A stretch of 64,000 nucleotides of DNA from Gemmatimonadota bacterium (GTDB taxonomy: Bacteria; ARS69). The notes beneath the pieces are model-generated. The model had not been told where the DNA came from and did no database searches. It saw only the letters and a program-made list of their open reading frames with translations. Both the position numbers and the translations under genes were made by a program. Where the stretch lies: NCBI GenBank assembly GCA_030747075.1, contig JASLLL010000001.1, positions 121,874 through 185,873 on the forward strand. Direction: 5' to 3'. Positions 33,174-41,336 of this stretch are shown here, piece by piece. Positions within the stretch are counted from its first letter, which is position 1, and the number at the start of each line of letters is the position of its first letter.

Positions 33174-34979
33174 TCAAGCGGACCCGCTGTCCCCGGAGTC
33201 CGTCGAAGGAACCACGCGAATCCCGAGATCGCGAAGAAGATGTTCCTCCACCACAGAGGGAGATTCGTCCATGGGAGAGGTCGCCCGGTGGGTCTTCGGG
33301 AATGCGATCACATCCCGCAGCGACGAGCAACCCGTCATGAGCATGAGAATCCGGTCCAACCCGAGCGCAATCCCCCCATGCGGCGGGGCGCCGTAGTCGA
33401 AAGCACGCAGCAGGAATCCGAACCGCCGCTCCGCTTCTTCCGCGCCGACGCCGATGACGGAGAGCGCACGCTCCTGAAGATCACGCCGGTGGATCCGGAT
33501 GCTGCCCGAACCCAACTCCACGCCGTCCAGCACCAGGTCGTACAGTTTTCCGGTGGCGCGTCCCGGATCCTGATCCAGCGTCTCCACACATTCATCGTGC
33601 GGCATGGTGAAGACATGGTGGCACGCGCTCCAGGGGCCGTCGCCTTCCCGCTCGAAAAGCGGGAACCGGTTGACCCACAAGAACGCGGGGGGTTTCCCTT
33701 TGGTCCACTCCCGCCGACGCCCCACCTCCCGGCGCACGAGATCCAGCGATGCGTGGACCACACCCTCCGGACCCGCGACGAACAGAAGAAGGTCTCCGCC
33801 GCGCGCCTCCGCACGCCCCAGCAGCGCGCCGGACACTCCATCGAAGAACTTCGAAATCCCGCCGGTGAGGTTTCCGCCATCGTCCACCTTCATCCAGGCG
33901 AGTCCTTTGGCGCCGCCGCCCGACGCCGTCTCCGCCAGTTCGTCGAGAATCCGTCGCGACCAGTCCGCGCCGCCCGGCACGCGGAAACCCTTCATGCGCT
34001 CCCCGCGCTCCGCCACAGTGCGGAACAGGTCCGATGTCGATTCCGCGGCCAGATCCGCCGCTTCGAAAAACGCCGGGCCGCAGCGCGTGTCGGGCTTGTC
34101 GGAGCCGTACATCTCCATCGACTCCGCGTGAGTCAGCCGGGGAAAGGGCGTCTCCACTTCCACATCCAGCGCCTCCTTCCACAGGTGCGCCATGAGCCCT
34201 TCGACGAGGCCGTAGATGTCCTCCTCGTCGACAAAGCTCATCTCCAGATCGATCTGCGTGTGCTCGGGTTGCCGGTCGGCCCGGAGGTCTTCGTCGCGAA
34301 GGCAGCGCGCAAGCTGGAAGTACCGGTCGAACCCGGAGCACATGAGGATCTGCTTGTAGAGTTGCGGCGACTGCGGAAGCGCGTAGAACTGTCCCTGCTG
34401 GATTCGGCTCGGCACCAGGTAGTCGCGGGCGCCTTCCGGTGTGCGCTTCACGAGCATCGGGGTTTCGATCTCCAGAAACTCCCGCGAATCCAGAAAGCGG
34501 CGCGCCTCTGTGGACACGCGATGCCGAAGCGCAAACACACGCTGCAACCGCAAGCGCCGAAGATCGAGATAGCGATGCTTCAGGCGGAGTTCGTCCCCGG
34601 CTTCCGCCGCGCCTTCCACCTGGAACGGCAGTTCCGGCGCCGGGTTGACGACCGTCATCTCCTTCACGGCGACTTCCACCTTGCCGGTGGGCATGTCCGC
34701 GTTCTCCGTGCCCGGCGCACGCGGTGTGACCACTCCCGCAGCGGACAGCACGAACTCGTTGCGCAACTTCCGGACAAGCTCCGCCATCCCCTCGTCCGCG
34801 TCTTCGCCTGCATGAACCACAAGCTGCACCACCCCGTACCGATCACGAAGGTCCACGAAGGTCATCCCGCCGTGATCGCGAACACGCTGCACCCATCCGG
34901 CAAGACGCACTTCCTCGCCCGTGTGTTCCTCTCGCAGTTCCCCGCAGGTGTGTGTGCGCAGTTGCGTGCGAAGGGTCAT
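33174..34979 (-). CDS. aspS: aspartyl-tRNA synthetase (bacterial type)
   Basis: 601-aa class IIb synthetase. Order: anticodon-binding OB domain (residues 1-110, VRLAGWVQRVRDHGGMTFVD), catalytic motif 2 (RYFQLARCLRDEDLRADRQP, EHTQIDLEMSF), a GAD insertion domain (about 285-420) and motif 3 (HGGIALGLDRILMLMTG). The GAD domain marks the bacterial form. Whether it also charges tRNA(Asn) cannot be read reliably here. Its ATG overlaps the hisS stop by ATGA. The GAD fold is also present in GatE of this window. Confidence 0.96.
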   Translation of the reverse strand: MTLRTQLRTHTCGELREEHTGEEVRLAGWVQRVRDHGGMTFVDLRDRYGVVQLVVHAGEDADEGMAELVRKLRNEFVLSAAGVVTPRAPGTENADMPTGKVEVAVKEMTVVNPAPELPFQVEGAAEAGDELRLKHRYLDLRRLRLQRVFALRHRVSTEARRFLDSREFLEIETPMLVKRTPEGARDYLVPSRIQQGQFYALPQSPQLYKQILMCSGFDRYFQLARCLRDEDLRADRQPEHTQIDLEMSFVDEEDIYGLVEGLMAHLWKEALDVEVETPFPRLTHAESMEMYGSDKPDTRCGPAFFEAADLAAESTSDLFRTVAERGERMKGFRVPGGADWSRRILDELAETASGGGAKGLAWMKVDDGGNLTGGISKFFDGVSGALLGRAEARGGDLLLFVAGPEGVVHASLDLVRREVGRRREWTKGKPPAFLWVNRFPLFEREGDGPWSACHHVFTMPHDECVETLDQDPGRATGKLYDLVLDGVELGSGSIRIHRRDLQERALSVIGVGAEEAERRFGFLLRAFDYGAPPHGGIALGLDRILMLMTGCSSLRDVIAFPKTHRATSPMDESPSVVEEHLLRDLGIRVVPSTDSGDSGSA

Positions 34980-36247
34980 TGTCCGCCTCCCTCCGGCCCC
35001 AGACTGTCGGCCAGTTCCGACAGCGGAACCTCCCGCTGCTCTCCCGTTTCCAGTTCCTTCACCGCGACGGCATGGCGCGTCGCCTCTTCTCCGCCGATCA
35101 GCACGACAAAGCGCGAACCACGCCGGTCGGCCGCCTTCATCTGCCGACCAATCCCGGCGCCGGAAAACGACACCTCCGCGCGCACGCCTTTCCGTCGAAG
35201 ATCGCGTGCAAGCAAATGCGTGTCCGACCGCGCCTCGTCCCCGATCGCCACGAGAAACGCCGTCGGGCCTTCAGGCGAAGGCTCCCCCTTCGCGGCGTCC
35301 AGCACCATCGCCAGCCGCTCCAGCCCCAGCGCCCACCCGACGGCGGAGACCGGCGGCCCGCCCAACGCCTCCACGAGCCCGTCGTAGCGCCCCCCTCCGC
35401 ATACGGTGGATTGCGCGCCGAGGCCTTCCGCTTGAATCTCAAATGTCGTGCGCGAGTAGTAGTCCAGTCCGCGAACCAGCGTCGGAACCACGCGGTACGC
35501 GATCCCCAGCGCATCCAGTTGCTCCTTCACCGCCGCAAAGTGCTCCGCGGAATCCTCGCCCAGGAAATCGAGAATGGACGGGGCTCCCTCCAGTGCTTTT
35601 CGCGTCTCCCGGTTCTTCGAGTCCAGCACGCGCAGAGGGTTGGTCTCAATGCGCCCGACACTGTCTTCGTCCAGCCGGTCCGCCACCGAACGAAGGAACT
35701 CCACCAACGCCTCGCGGTACCGCACGCGATCCTCGCCGTCTCCCAGCGAGTTCACCTCCACCACGAGATCCGAAAGCCCCACTTCGCGCAGGAACTCACA
35801 CGCGACAAGAACAGCTTCCGCATCCGCCATGGGGGAGGCCGTGTCGAGAATCTCCACCCCAAGCTGATGAAACTGACGCTGGCGGCCCTTCTGCGGGCGT
35901 TCGTATCGGAACATAGGCCCCGCGTACCAGAGCTTGTGCGGCATGGGCAGGCGACCGCGCATCCCGTGCTCCAGAAACGCCCGGGCGACACCCGCCGTGT
36001 TTTCGGGTCGCAGCGTCAACCGCTTTCCGGAGCGGCTCTCGAAGGTGTACATCTCCTTGCCGACGATATCCGTCGCGTCTCCCACTCCGCGCTCGAACAG
36101 TTCCGTGCTTTCGAAGACCGGCGTGCGAATCTCCTGAAAGCAGGCTGCTCCGAACACGCGGCGTGCCGCGGACTCCATTTCCTGCCACCGGGCAATCCCC
36201 GGCGAAAGAAGATCACGAGTCCCGCGCGGTGCCGCAAACGCTGCCAA
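34976..36247 (-). CDS. hisS: histidyl-tRNA synthetase
   Basis: 423-aa class IIa synthetase. It opens with AAPRGTRDLLSPGIARWQEM and has motif 1-2 segments TLRPENTAGVARAFLEHGM and WYAGPMFRYERPQKGRQRQF, the histidine-specific RGLDYYSRTTFEI, and GGGRYDGLVEALGG. The C-terminal anticodon-binding domain follows from about residue 330. The TTG at 36247 was selected because GGGAGGAG lies correctly spaced and the family N-terminus follows. It overlaps the VanZ gene by 35 bp upstream and aspS by 4 bp downstream, so the three form one operon. Confidence 0.95.
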   Translation of the reverse strand: MAAFAAPRGTRDLLSPGIARWQEMESAARRVFGAACFQEIRTPVFESTELFERGVGDATDIVGKEMYTFESRSGKRLTLRPENTAGVARAFLEHGMRGRLPMPHKLWYAGPMFRYERPQKGRQRQFHQLGVEILDTASPMADAEAVLVACEFLREVGLSDLVVEVNSLGDGEDRVRYREALVEFLRSVADRLDEDSVGRIETNPLRVLDSKNRETRKALEGAPSILDFLGEDSAEHFAAVKEQLDALGIAYRVVPTLVRGLDYYSRTTFEIQAEGLGAQSTVCGGGRYDGLVEALGGPPVSAVGWALGLERLAMVLDAAKGEPSPEGPTAFLVAIGDEARSDTHLLARDLRRKGVRAEVSFSGAGIGRQMKAADRRGSRFVVLIGGEEATRHAVAVKELETGEQREVPLSELADSLGPEGGGQ

Positions 36248-36653
36248 CGGACTTCTCCTCCCGACTGAAGTACCACCCTGCGGCCGCCCCGAGGGTGTCG
36301 GCCAGAAAATCGAACGGGTCCTGCTGCCTCCCCGGGACGAATCCCTGATAGAACTCGTCCAGCGCCCCCATGAGCGCACCGAAGAACAGCGTCCAGGCGA
36401 ACGCCCGGCGCGGGGTCCACGCCTGACGATCGAAAGTCCCGCTCAGCAGCCAGCCGAACACAAAATACTCGCCGAAGTGCGCGAGTTTGTCGCGAATGGC
36501 GATGCCTTCGTGAGTCGTGCGAAGATCCTGAACGGACGACGCTCCCAGAATCACCGCCGCCCAGAGAAGGGGCGGAAGCCAGCCGGGAATGCGCCCTGGC
36601 CGTGATGCAGTCGACTCGGTAATGGCACGCCTCCGGGCCAGAGGGAGCCGCAT
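36213..36653 (-). CDS. VanZ-like membrane protein
   Basis: 146-aa protein with four hydrophobic helices. The VanZ family signature is visible: DKLAHFGEYFVFGWLLSG and, near the end, GALMGALDEFYQGFVPGR followed by DPFDFLADTLGAAAGWYF. Such proteins are linked in places to glycopeptide tolerance, but most have no known role. ATG 36653 is the last start before the first helix; the SD is weak and the frame is open to 36839. It ends inside hisS, an unusual but clear 35-bp overlap. Confidence 0.82.
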   Translation of the reverse strand: MRLPLARRRAITESTASRPGRIPGWLPPLLWAAVILGASSVQDLRTTHEGIAIRDKLAHFGEYFVFGWLLSGTFDRQAWTPRRAFAWTLFFGALMGALDEFYQGFVPGRQQDPFDFLADTLGAAAGWYFSREEKSVGSVCGTARDS

Positions 36654-36764
36654 CCCGGGGCCGGGGACGGATACCGGGCGCCTGGACGCGATGGGGCACA
36701 CCGTGGCCGATCCCGGGCTATCGGGCAAGGGCGGAATCCGCTTCCCGGCTTTGCGGGCTGCGCC

Positions 36765-36785
36765 TAGGATACGAACGAGCGTTCG
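36765..36785 (+). promoter_or_regulatory. -10 box and palindromic operator of the TetR gene
   Basis: TAGGAT at 36765-36770 resembles a -10 element. Directly after it lies CGAACG-AG-CGTTCG (36772-36785), a perfect 6-bp inverted repeat placed where a repressor would block transcription. It is 13 bp upstream of the ATG. Autoregulation by the TetR protein is the simplest reading. Confidence 0.45.
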
Positions 36786-36798
36786 CCGGGAGGAAGCC

Positions 36799-37452
36799 AT
36801 GGCCGTGGACATGACCCCAGCACCCGTTCGCCGGGGCAAGCGCTCCCGCGAGGAGAGCGGCCGGGGCGCACTGGTCGCGCACGCGGTCCAGTTGATGTCC
36901 GCGGAAGGAATCCACGGAATGTCGATCGGCGCGCTCGCCCGGCGCTCGGGTTACACCAAGGGCGGCGTGATGGCGCACTTCGAGACGAAAGAGGAACTCG
37001 TTGTCTCCGCGCTGGAAGAAGCCGTCACGATGGCGCGCGGCTTCTTTCGTGAAGAACTCCGCGACGCGGCCACCCCCGGGGACAGACTTGCGCGCACACT
37101 CGACGCGTACGGGAAGTACTGGATGTCGGGGCTCTTCGAGGGCGGCTGTCCGTTCGTGAATCTCGCGGTTCACGCGGTGGACGGGGAGAGCGCCGTCGGG
37201 CGCGCGCTTCACGGCGCAGCCCGGACATTCGTGGAGGACTTCGCGGGGGTTGTGCGGCTCGGGCAGGCCACCGGCGCGTTTCACGCAGGCGCGGATGCCC
37301 AGGCCGCCGGCGCGAGGATCATGGCGCTCTGCGTCGGGTGCGGATGGTTCTATCGGATGACCGGCGACGGGTCCATCTTCGCCCGGACACAACCCGCGCT
37401 GATGGGAGTCCTCGCGGAACTGCACGCGTCGGTGCCCGAGAAGGTCCGCTAG
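36799..37452 (+). CDS. TetR/AcrR-family regulator
   Basis: 217-aa transcription factor. The N-terminal helix-turn-helix is around residues 25-70 (VAHAVQLMSAEGIHGMSIGA, LARRSGYTKGGVMAHFETKE). The ligand domain has the TetR_C pattern of the YxaF/LfrR type, including GCPFVNLAVHAVDGESAVG. The ATG at 36799 follows GGAGGAAG. A palindrome next to the -10 box suggests autorepression. The convergent TauE gene begins right at its stop, so the regulated target may be elsewhere. Confidence 0.9.
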   Translation: MAVDMTPAPVRRGKRSREESGRGALVAHAVQLMSAEGIHGMSIGALARRSGYTKGGVMAHFETKEELVVSALEEAVTMARGFFREELRDAATPGDRLARTLDAYGKYWMSGLFEGGCPFVNLAVHAVDGESAVGRALHGAARTFVEDFAGVVRLGQATGAFHAGADAQAAGARIMALCVGCGWFYRMTGDGSIFARTQPALMGVLAELHASVPEKVR

Positions 37453-38205
37453 TCACCCGGCGATCAGCCTTGCGGCGGCCAGCACCGCCATCACCACGAG
37501 TGCCGCGCGAATCCACTTCGGCCCTCTCCGCACGGCCATCCGCGCACCCCACCACGCGCCGACCATGTTCCCCGCACCCAGCGGGATCCCCACGCTCCAG
37601 TCCACCTGCGCGTGGTCGGCAAAGACCCCGACAGAGGGAACGGTGTACAGCAAGACCACGACCACCTTGATGGCGTTCGCGGACACCAGATCGAACCCCC
37701 CTCCAAGGACGAGAAGCGCGAGGAGCGGAATGCCGACGCCCGCCTGAAGGAACCCGCCATAGAATCCGATCACGGCAGCCAGCGGCAGCATGACGCTCGG
37801 ACGGAAGGAACGACCCGACGACTCCGCCCGCCCCCAGGACGCGGGGCGCACGAACAGCGTGCCCACCACCGCCAGCAACAGACCCGCGGCGATGAGGCGA
37901 AAGGGCTCCGGGTCGATCCGCGCGGCCACCCATGCGCCCAGCAGCGCCATCGGCAGCGCGGGGGCTACCAGAAGAAGCGCATCCCGCGGGAAGAAGAAGC
38001 CCCGCCGCGCGTACGACGGCACCGCCACCAGATTCTGCATCACGATGGCGACGCGGTTGGTTCCGTTCGCCACCTGTGGGGGAAGCCCCAAGAGCAGGAG
38101 CAGCGGAAGCGTGAAGAGCGAACCGCCCCCTCCCACCGTATTGAAGAACCCGGCCACAGCACCGGCGGCAAAGAGTGCGGGAATCCATGCGGGAGAATCC
38201 ATCAT
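37453..38205 (-). CDS. TauE/SafE-family sulfite/anion exporter
   Basis: About 250-aa membrane protein of the TauE/SafE family with seven to eight helices. The N-terminal half carries the family motif GAVAGFFNTVGGGGSLFTLP, and the second half repeats it as GFYGGFLQAGVGIPLLALLV. Members export sulfite, sulfoacetate or other organic acids. Start ATG 38205 is chosen because it begins just before the first helix; GTG 38241 is an alternative. It lies 48 bp after the TPR gene on the same strand. Substrate unknown; a sulfur compound is possible but not shown. Confidence 0.88.
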   Translation of the reverse strand: MMDSPAWIPALFAAGAVAGFFNTVGGGGSLFTLPLLLLLGLPPQVANGTNRVAIVMQNLVAVPSYARRGFFFPRDALLLVAPALPMALLGAWVAARIDPEPFRLIAAGLLLAVVGTLFVRPASWGRAESSGRSFRPSVMLPLAAVIGFYGGFLQAGVGIPLLALLVLGGGFDLVSANAIKVVVVLLYTVPSVGVFADHAQVDWSVGIPLGAGNMVGAWWGARMAVRRGPKWIRAALVVMAVLAAARLIAG

Positions 38206-38253
38206 CGGGTCATTGGAACGCGGACGGGCCGATCTGTCCACGCCGGGAAGCGA

Positions 38254-39006
38254 CTACTCCGTACCACGCATCGTGGCGAGGTTCTCGCGGGCCTTTGTCG
38301 CCAGCGCCCCTTCGGGTTCGTCGCGGATCACGATACTCCACGCGCTCGTGGCCAGCGCGTCCAGACCCAGTTCGTAGTACACCACGCCCAGATTGAACCG
38401 GGCGCGCGTGTATGCGGGGTCCTCGCGCACGGCGTGAAGGAACTGCGCCGCCGCCGACTGAAGGTCGTTCCCCCGATAGTACACAAGCCCCAGATTGTAG
38501 TGTGCGTCCGGAGACCCCGGGTCGAGACGCAACGCCTCGGTGATCTCCGCTTCCGCTCGAAGGAGGTCGCCCTGCCGATAGTGAATCAGACCCAGGTTGT
38601 TTCGAACATCGGCGTCCTCGGGGTCGCACTCCAGGGCCCGCCGGTAGAACCGCTTGGCGTTGAGATCGTCCCCGAGTGTGTAGTAGAGAAGGCCGATCCC
38701 GAAGTACGCCTCCGTGAAGGTCGGCGAAATCTCGATGGCGCGCAGGTAGTGCTCCAGCGAAAGCTCGTAGTTGTCCTCCTCGAAGAGGTACATCCCGATG
38801 TCGTAGTGAACCTCCGCCGGATAGGCGGCGTGGCAGTGGTCGCGAAGGAAGCGGCGCTGGGCCATGTCGCTCCAGATCACCTCCTGCGCCGGAAGGTAAC
38901 CGGCGGCAGCGGGAGCAGGCGCGGGAGGGATGGCGGCCTGAGGGGAGAGCGCTGCCAGGAAGGCAACGCGCGGCCAGCCAGTGCGGAACCACCACAATCT
39001 TCGCAA
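38254..39006 (-). CDS. exported tetratricopeptide-repeat protein
   Basis: About 250 aa with an N-terminal hydrophobic signal (LWWFRTGWPRVAFLAALS). From residue 65 it consists of five TPR units, for example YDIGMYLFEEDNYELSLEHY, AYFGIGLLYYTLGDDLNAKR, VRNNLGLIHYRQGDLLRAEA and AHYNLGLVYYRGNDLQSAAA. TPR proteins of this type act as periplasmic scaffolds. The start is TTG 39006 or GTG 39009 behind GGGAGG; the frame extends to 39060. No partner is evident from neighbours. Confidence 0.8.
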   Translation of the reverse strand: MRRLWWFRTGWPRVAFLAALSPQAAIPPAPAPAAAGYLPAQEVIWSDMAQRRFLRDHCHAAYPAEVHYDIGMYLFEEDNYELSLEHYLRAIEISPTFTEAYFGIGLLYYTLGDDLNAKRFYRRALECDPEDADVRNNLGLIHYRQGDLLRAEAEITEALRLDPGSPDAHYNLGLVYYRGNDLQSAAAQFLHAVREDPAYTRARFNLGVVYYELGLDALATSAWSIVIRDEPEGALATKARENLATMRGTE

Positions 39007-39307
39007 CACACCCTCCCGGCAGCATCCCCGAGGGAGACGGGGCGACCGGAAGGACCGCAAGGAACGCGCCAGAACAGTCGTTTCTGCGGCTTCTTGCGAA
39101 GATTGGGCTGAGGTGGGCTATCCGCGGAACTACGGCCGGTTCAGCCCGGCCGGTTCCGGACCCGGAGGGAGGGCGGGGCGGGCTGGCGCCCCGAAATCGG
39201 GGACATTCCCGCTGGCGTGCGGGGCGGATCCCACGCAGAAAGCCCTACCCCGGGAGAACCTGGAGCAGGGCATTCCGTGGATGACGACGAACAGCGAAGG
39301 CCGGCGA
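39007..39307. other. non-coding stretch between TPR and HTH genes
   Basis: About 300 bp in which no gene, RNA motif or clear repeat was recognised. It is G-rich on the plus strand and holds the upstream region of the TPR gene. Confidence 0.5.
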
Positions 39308-39493
39308 CTATTCCGTCGCGAACATCTCGTCGAGAACTTCCTTCTTGAAGCGCCACTGGCCCCCGACCTTGATCCCGGGAATCTTGCCACGCTTCACCAG
39401 TCGGTAAAGGGTCCACTTCTTGATGTGAAGGTAGTCAGCGGCTTCCGTAATATCCATGATGCCGTTGACGCTGCGTTCGATGTTGTTCTCCAT
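39308..39493 (-). CDS. excisionase-type helix-turn-helix protein
   Basis: 61-aa DNA-binding protein of the excisionase/MerR-like HTH family: DITEAADYLHIKKWTLYRLV followed by KRGKIPGIKVGGQWRFKKEV and LDEMF. The motif (tool-like start, YRLV helix, G-x-W-RF) is typical of stand-alone 'helix-turn-helix domain' regulators. The ATG at 39493 follows GGGGAG. A palindrome lies 39 bp upstream. The protein at 47047-47250 belongs to the same family. No integrase or phage gene is near, so a chromosomal regulator is more likely than a true excisionase. Confidence 0.85.
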   Translation of the reverse strand: MENNIERSVNGIMDITEAADYLHIKKWTLYRLVKRGKIPGIKVGGQWRFKKEVLDEMFATE

Positions 39494-39531
39494 GGTATCT
39501 CCCCGTCGTCATCGGTCAGGGCGGGCGTTGC

Positions 39532-39551
39532 ACGATCAACACCTTGATCGT
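39532..39551. promoter_or_regulatory. palindromic operator candidate upstream of the HTH gene
   Basis: ACGATCAA-CACC-TTGATCGT, a perfect 8-bp inverted repeat with a 4-base spacer, 39 bp upstream of the HTH start. It fits a dimeric regulator site and lacks a T-run. Confidence 0.45.
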
Positions 39552-39702
39552 CCGTTTACCCCGCCCTCTTTAGGGTTTCCTCGGCGCGCTCGGCGCTCTC
39601 TTGTTCCCTGTGCCTGAAAACGGCGGATTCATCGGCTGGATTGAGTGGAGAATGGGCAGATGCGGGGATTTTTTCGGTGAAACACCGGATCCGCAGAGGA
39701 GC

Positions 39703-39734
39703 GGGCCGGATCGGGTCTTCCCCGAATCCGGCCC
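39703..39734 (-). terminator. hairpin after the NmrA-like gene
   Basis: GGGCCGGAT (39703-39711) pairs with 39726-39734, and four further inner pairs (39712-39715 with 39721-39724) leave a 5-base loop, with one bulged A at 39725. It lies 15 bp beyond the stop at 39749 on the minus strand. It has no T-run. Confidence 0.5.
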
Positions 39735-39748
39735 TGGACGCGTTCGTG

Positions 39749-40648
39749 TCAGGTCCGGGGGGACGCCACCCCGGCCTTCGATTGCACCCTCCGTTCCACA
39801 AACCGTGCGAAGTTCGTGGAAGTGACCACTTGCTGGGAGACCGGTACGCCTGTCGTGATGCGTCGGCTCTCCATTCCCGAGAAGTACTCCAGAAGCTGGT
39901 TGCAGACCTCCAGCCCGATGCCGCGAGCCGCCAACCTCCTGCGAGCCTCGTCCCCCTCGACCCTCACATGGCAGACCCGGCACCCCAACGCCTCGGTGAG
40001 GACCTCCGCGCACCGGTCGGGGGTGAGATCCTCCGGGCCATACAGTTCCTGCACGGACTGTCCCACCCAACTGCTGTCCAGTATCCGCGCCACCACCGAC
40101 AGGACGACATCCCGGCCGGCAATCATCGGGATCTGCGCCCCGCCTGAAAGCGGCAGGTAGAGCGTCCCTTCGTCCCGGATGGAGTCGAGACTCCAGATAA
40201 GATCCTCCATGAGGAGGACGGGTCTTAAGTGCGTGATGTTCTTCGATGCCTGATTCAGGAGTATTTCGACATCGTGCAACCCGTTGGCGTGGCCTGCGCC
40301 ACGACTCAGGTGGGCTCCAAAGGCGGACAGGTTGATGACGCGGGGGATCTCGTTGGCGCGGATCGCTTCGGCGGCGATTCGACCCAGTCTGTTCTGGTAG
40401 GCGCGCGGGTTCTTCTCTCCCGCCCCTGCGGGCGTGGCCCAGAAGAGAATGTCCGCAAGTCGCAGGGCTCTCTTCACAAAGGAAGCGTTCTCCGGGCTTC
40501 CTTTCCGCACGAGCAGTCCACGATCAATGAGATCCTGAACTCCCGCGGGGTTTTCTGAGAGGGCGACCACTTCGGCGCCGGTGTCGATCAGCATGGACAC
40601 CAGCGAATGGCTGAGCTTTCCTTCAGGGGCAGCAACGATGATCTTCAT
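39749..40648 (-). CDS. NmrA-like NAD(P)-binding protein
   Basis: 299-aa atypical short-chain dehydrogenase/NmrA-type protein. The Rossmann start is MKIIVAAPEGKLSHSLVSML, where the usual GxxGxxG is degenerate (APEGKLS). Later segments NLSAFGAHLSRGAGHANGLH, ITHLRPVLLMEDLIW, IPMIAGRDVVLSVVARIL and YGPEDLTPDRCAEVLTEAL are typical of NmrA/HSCARG proteins. Members bind NAD(P) as redox sensors or reduce quinones; which applies here is unclear. Stands alone, with a hairpin after it. Confidence 0.8.
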   Translation of the reverse strand: MKIIVAAPEGKLSHSLVSMLIDTGAEVVALSENPAGVQDLIDRGLLVRKGSPENASFVKRALRLADILFWATPAGAGEKNPRAYQNRLGRIAAEAIRANEIPRVINLSAFGAHLSRGAGHANGLHDVEILLNQASKNITHLRPVLLMEDLIWSLDSIRDEGTLYLPLSGGAQIPMIAGRDVVLSVVARILDSSWVGQSVQELYGPEDLTPDRCAEVLTEALGCRVCHVRVEGDEARRRLAARGIGLEVCNQLLEYFSGMESRRITTGVPVSQQVVTSTNFARFVERRVQSKAGVASPRT

Positions 40649-40697
40649 GATCCATTCCCCTTGCGAGATACAATCACGGGTCCCGGGGGAACGCCTC

Positions 40698-40727
40698 TTG
40701 TAGGCATGGCGTACCCCAATCTATACT
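40698..40727 (+). promoter_or_regulatory. sigma70-type promoter before the DUF523 gene
   Basis: TTGTAG (40698-40703), 18 bp and TATACT (40722-40727) give a plausible promoter, about 75 bp upstream of the DUF523 start. The leader contains a degenerate copy of the gene's own 5' coding segment. Confidence 0.5.
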
Positions 40728-40802
40728 CACATCCCGCTGCGTATTCCATGCCGGTGAGTGTCGTTTCTCTCTCCGCCTGCCCCTTTGGAGCTGTCCGTTA
40801 CG

Positions 40803-41336
40803 ATGGGTACCCAAGCGCGCATCGTCGTCTCCGCCTGCCTGCTGGGTGAGCGCGTCCGCTACGACGGCGGGCACTGCCGTGCTGAGGCAATCCTCCGGAA
40901 AATGGGACCGTCCGTGGAGTGGGTTCCGCTCTGCCCGGAGGCCGATGCCGGGTTGGGAGTACCTCGTGAGACCATCGACCTCGTGCGGGCGGGGGGTGCG
41001 CTTCGCCTCCTCGGCACCGAGACGCGCACCGATCACACTCAGGCCATGCGCCGGTGGGCCACGAAACGCGCGAAGGCACTCCGTGAGGCGGGCGTGGACG
41101 GATGCGTTCTGAAGGCGCGGTCACCGAGTTGCGGAGTGGGCAGCGCGCGAGTTCTGGACGGACACGGAGCGGAACACGCGCGGGAAGACGGGATGTTCGC
41201 GCGGGCTGTCCGGGAGGCCATGCCGAGTCTCCCCGTGGCGGAGGAGTCGGACCTCGAGGAACCCACCGCCCTGCGGGAGTTCCTCGAAGCCGTCCTCCAC
41301 CATGCCCGGGAGAGGGCCGGGTCGACTAGCGGGTGA
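40803..41336 (+). CDS. DUF523 (YbbK-like) protein
   Basis: 177-aa DUF523 protein: IVVSACLLGERVRYDGGHCR, VPLCPEADAGLGVPRETIDL, CVLKARSPSCGVGSARVLDG and an internal acidic C-terminus. The three conserved cysteine-containing blocks suggest metal or Fe-S binding, but no function is established. ATG 40803 is preferred because the family begins a few residues before SACLLG; the frame is open to 40758. The stop overlaps the convergent beta-propeller gene by 11 bp. Confidence 0.87.
   Translation: MGTQARIVVSACLLGERVRYDGGHCRAEAILRKMGPSVEWVPLCPEADAGLGVPRETIDLVRAGGALRLLGTETRTDHTQAMRRWATKRAKALREAGVDGCVLKARSPSCGVGSARVLDGHGAEHAREDGMFARAVREAMPSLPVAEESDLEEPTALREFLEAVLHHARERAGSTSG

Noticed and set aside
39308-39493. 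Phage excisionase marking a prophage
   Set aside because: No integrase, attachment site or phage structural gene is near either HTH gene.
40607-40849. 80-codon plus-strand frame containing SACPFGAVRYDG
   Set aside because: It is explained as a partial duplicate of the DUF523 start; its first half is antisense to the NmrA-like gene and carries no domain.
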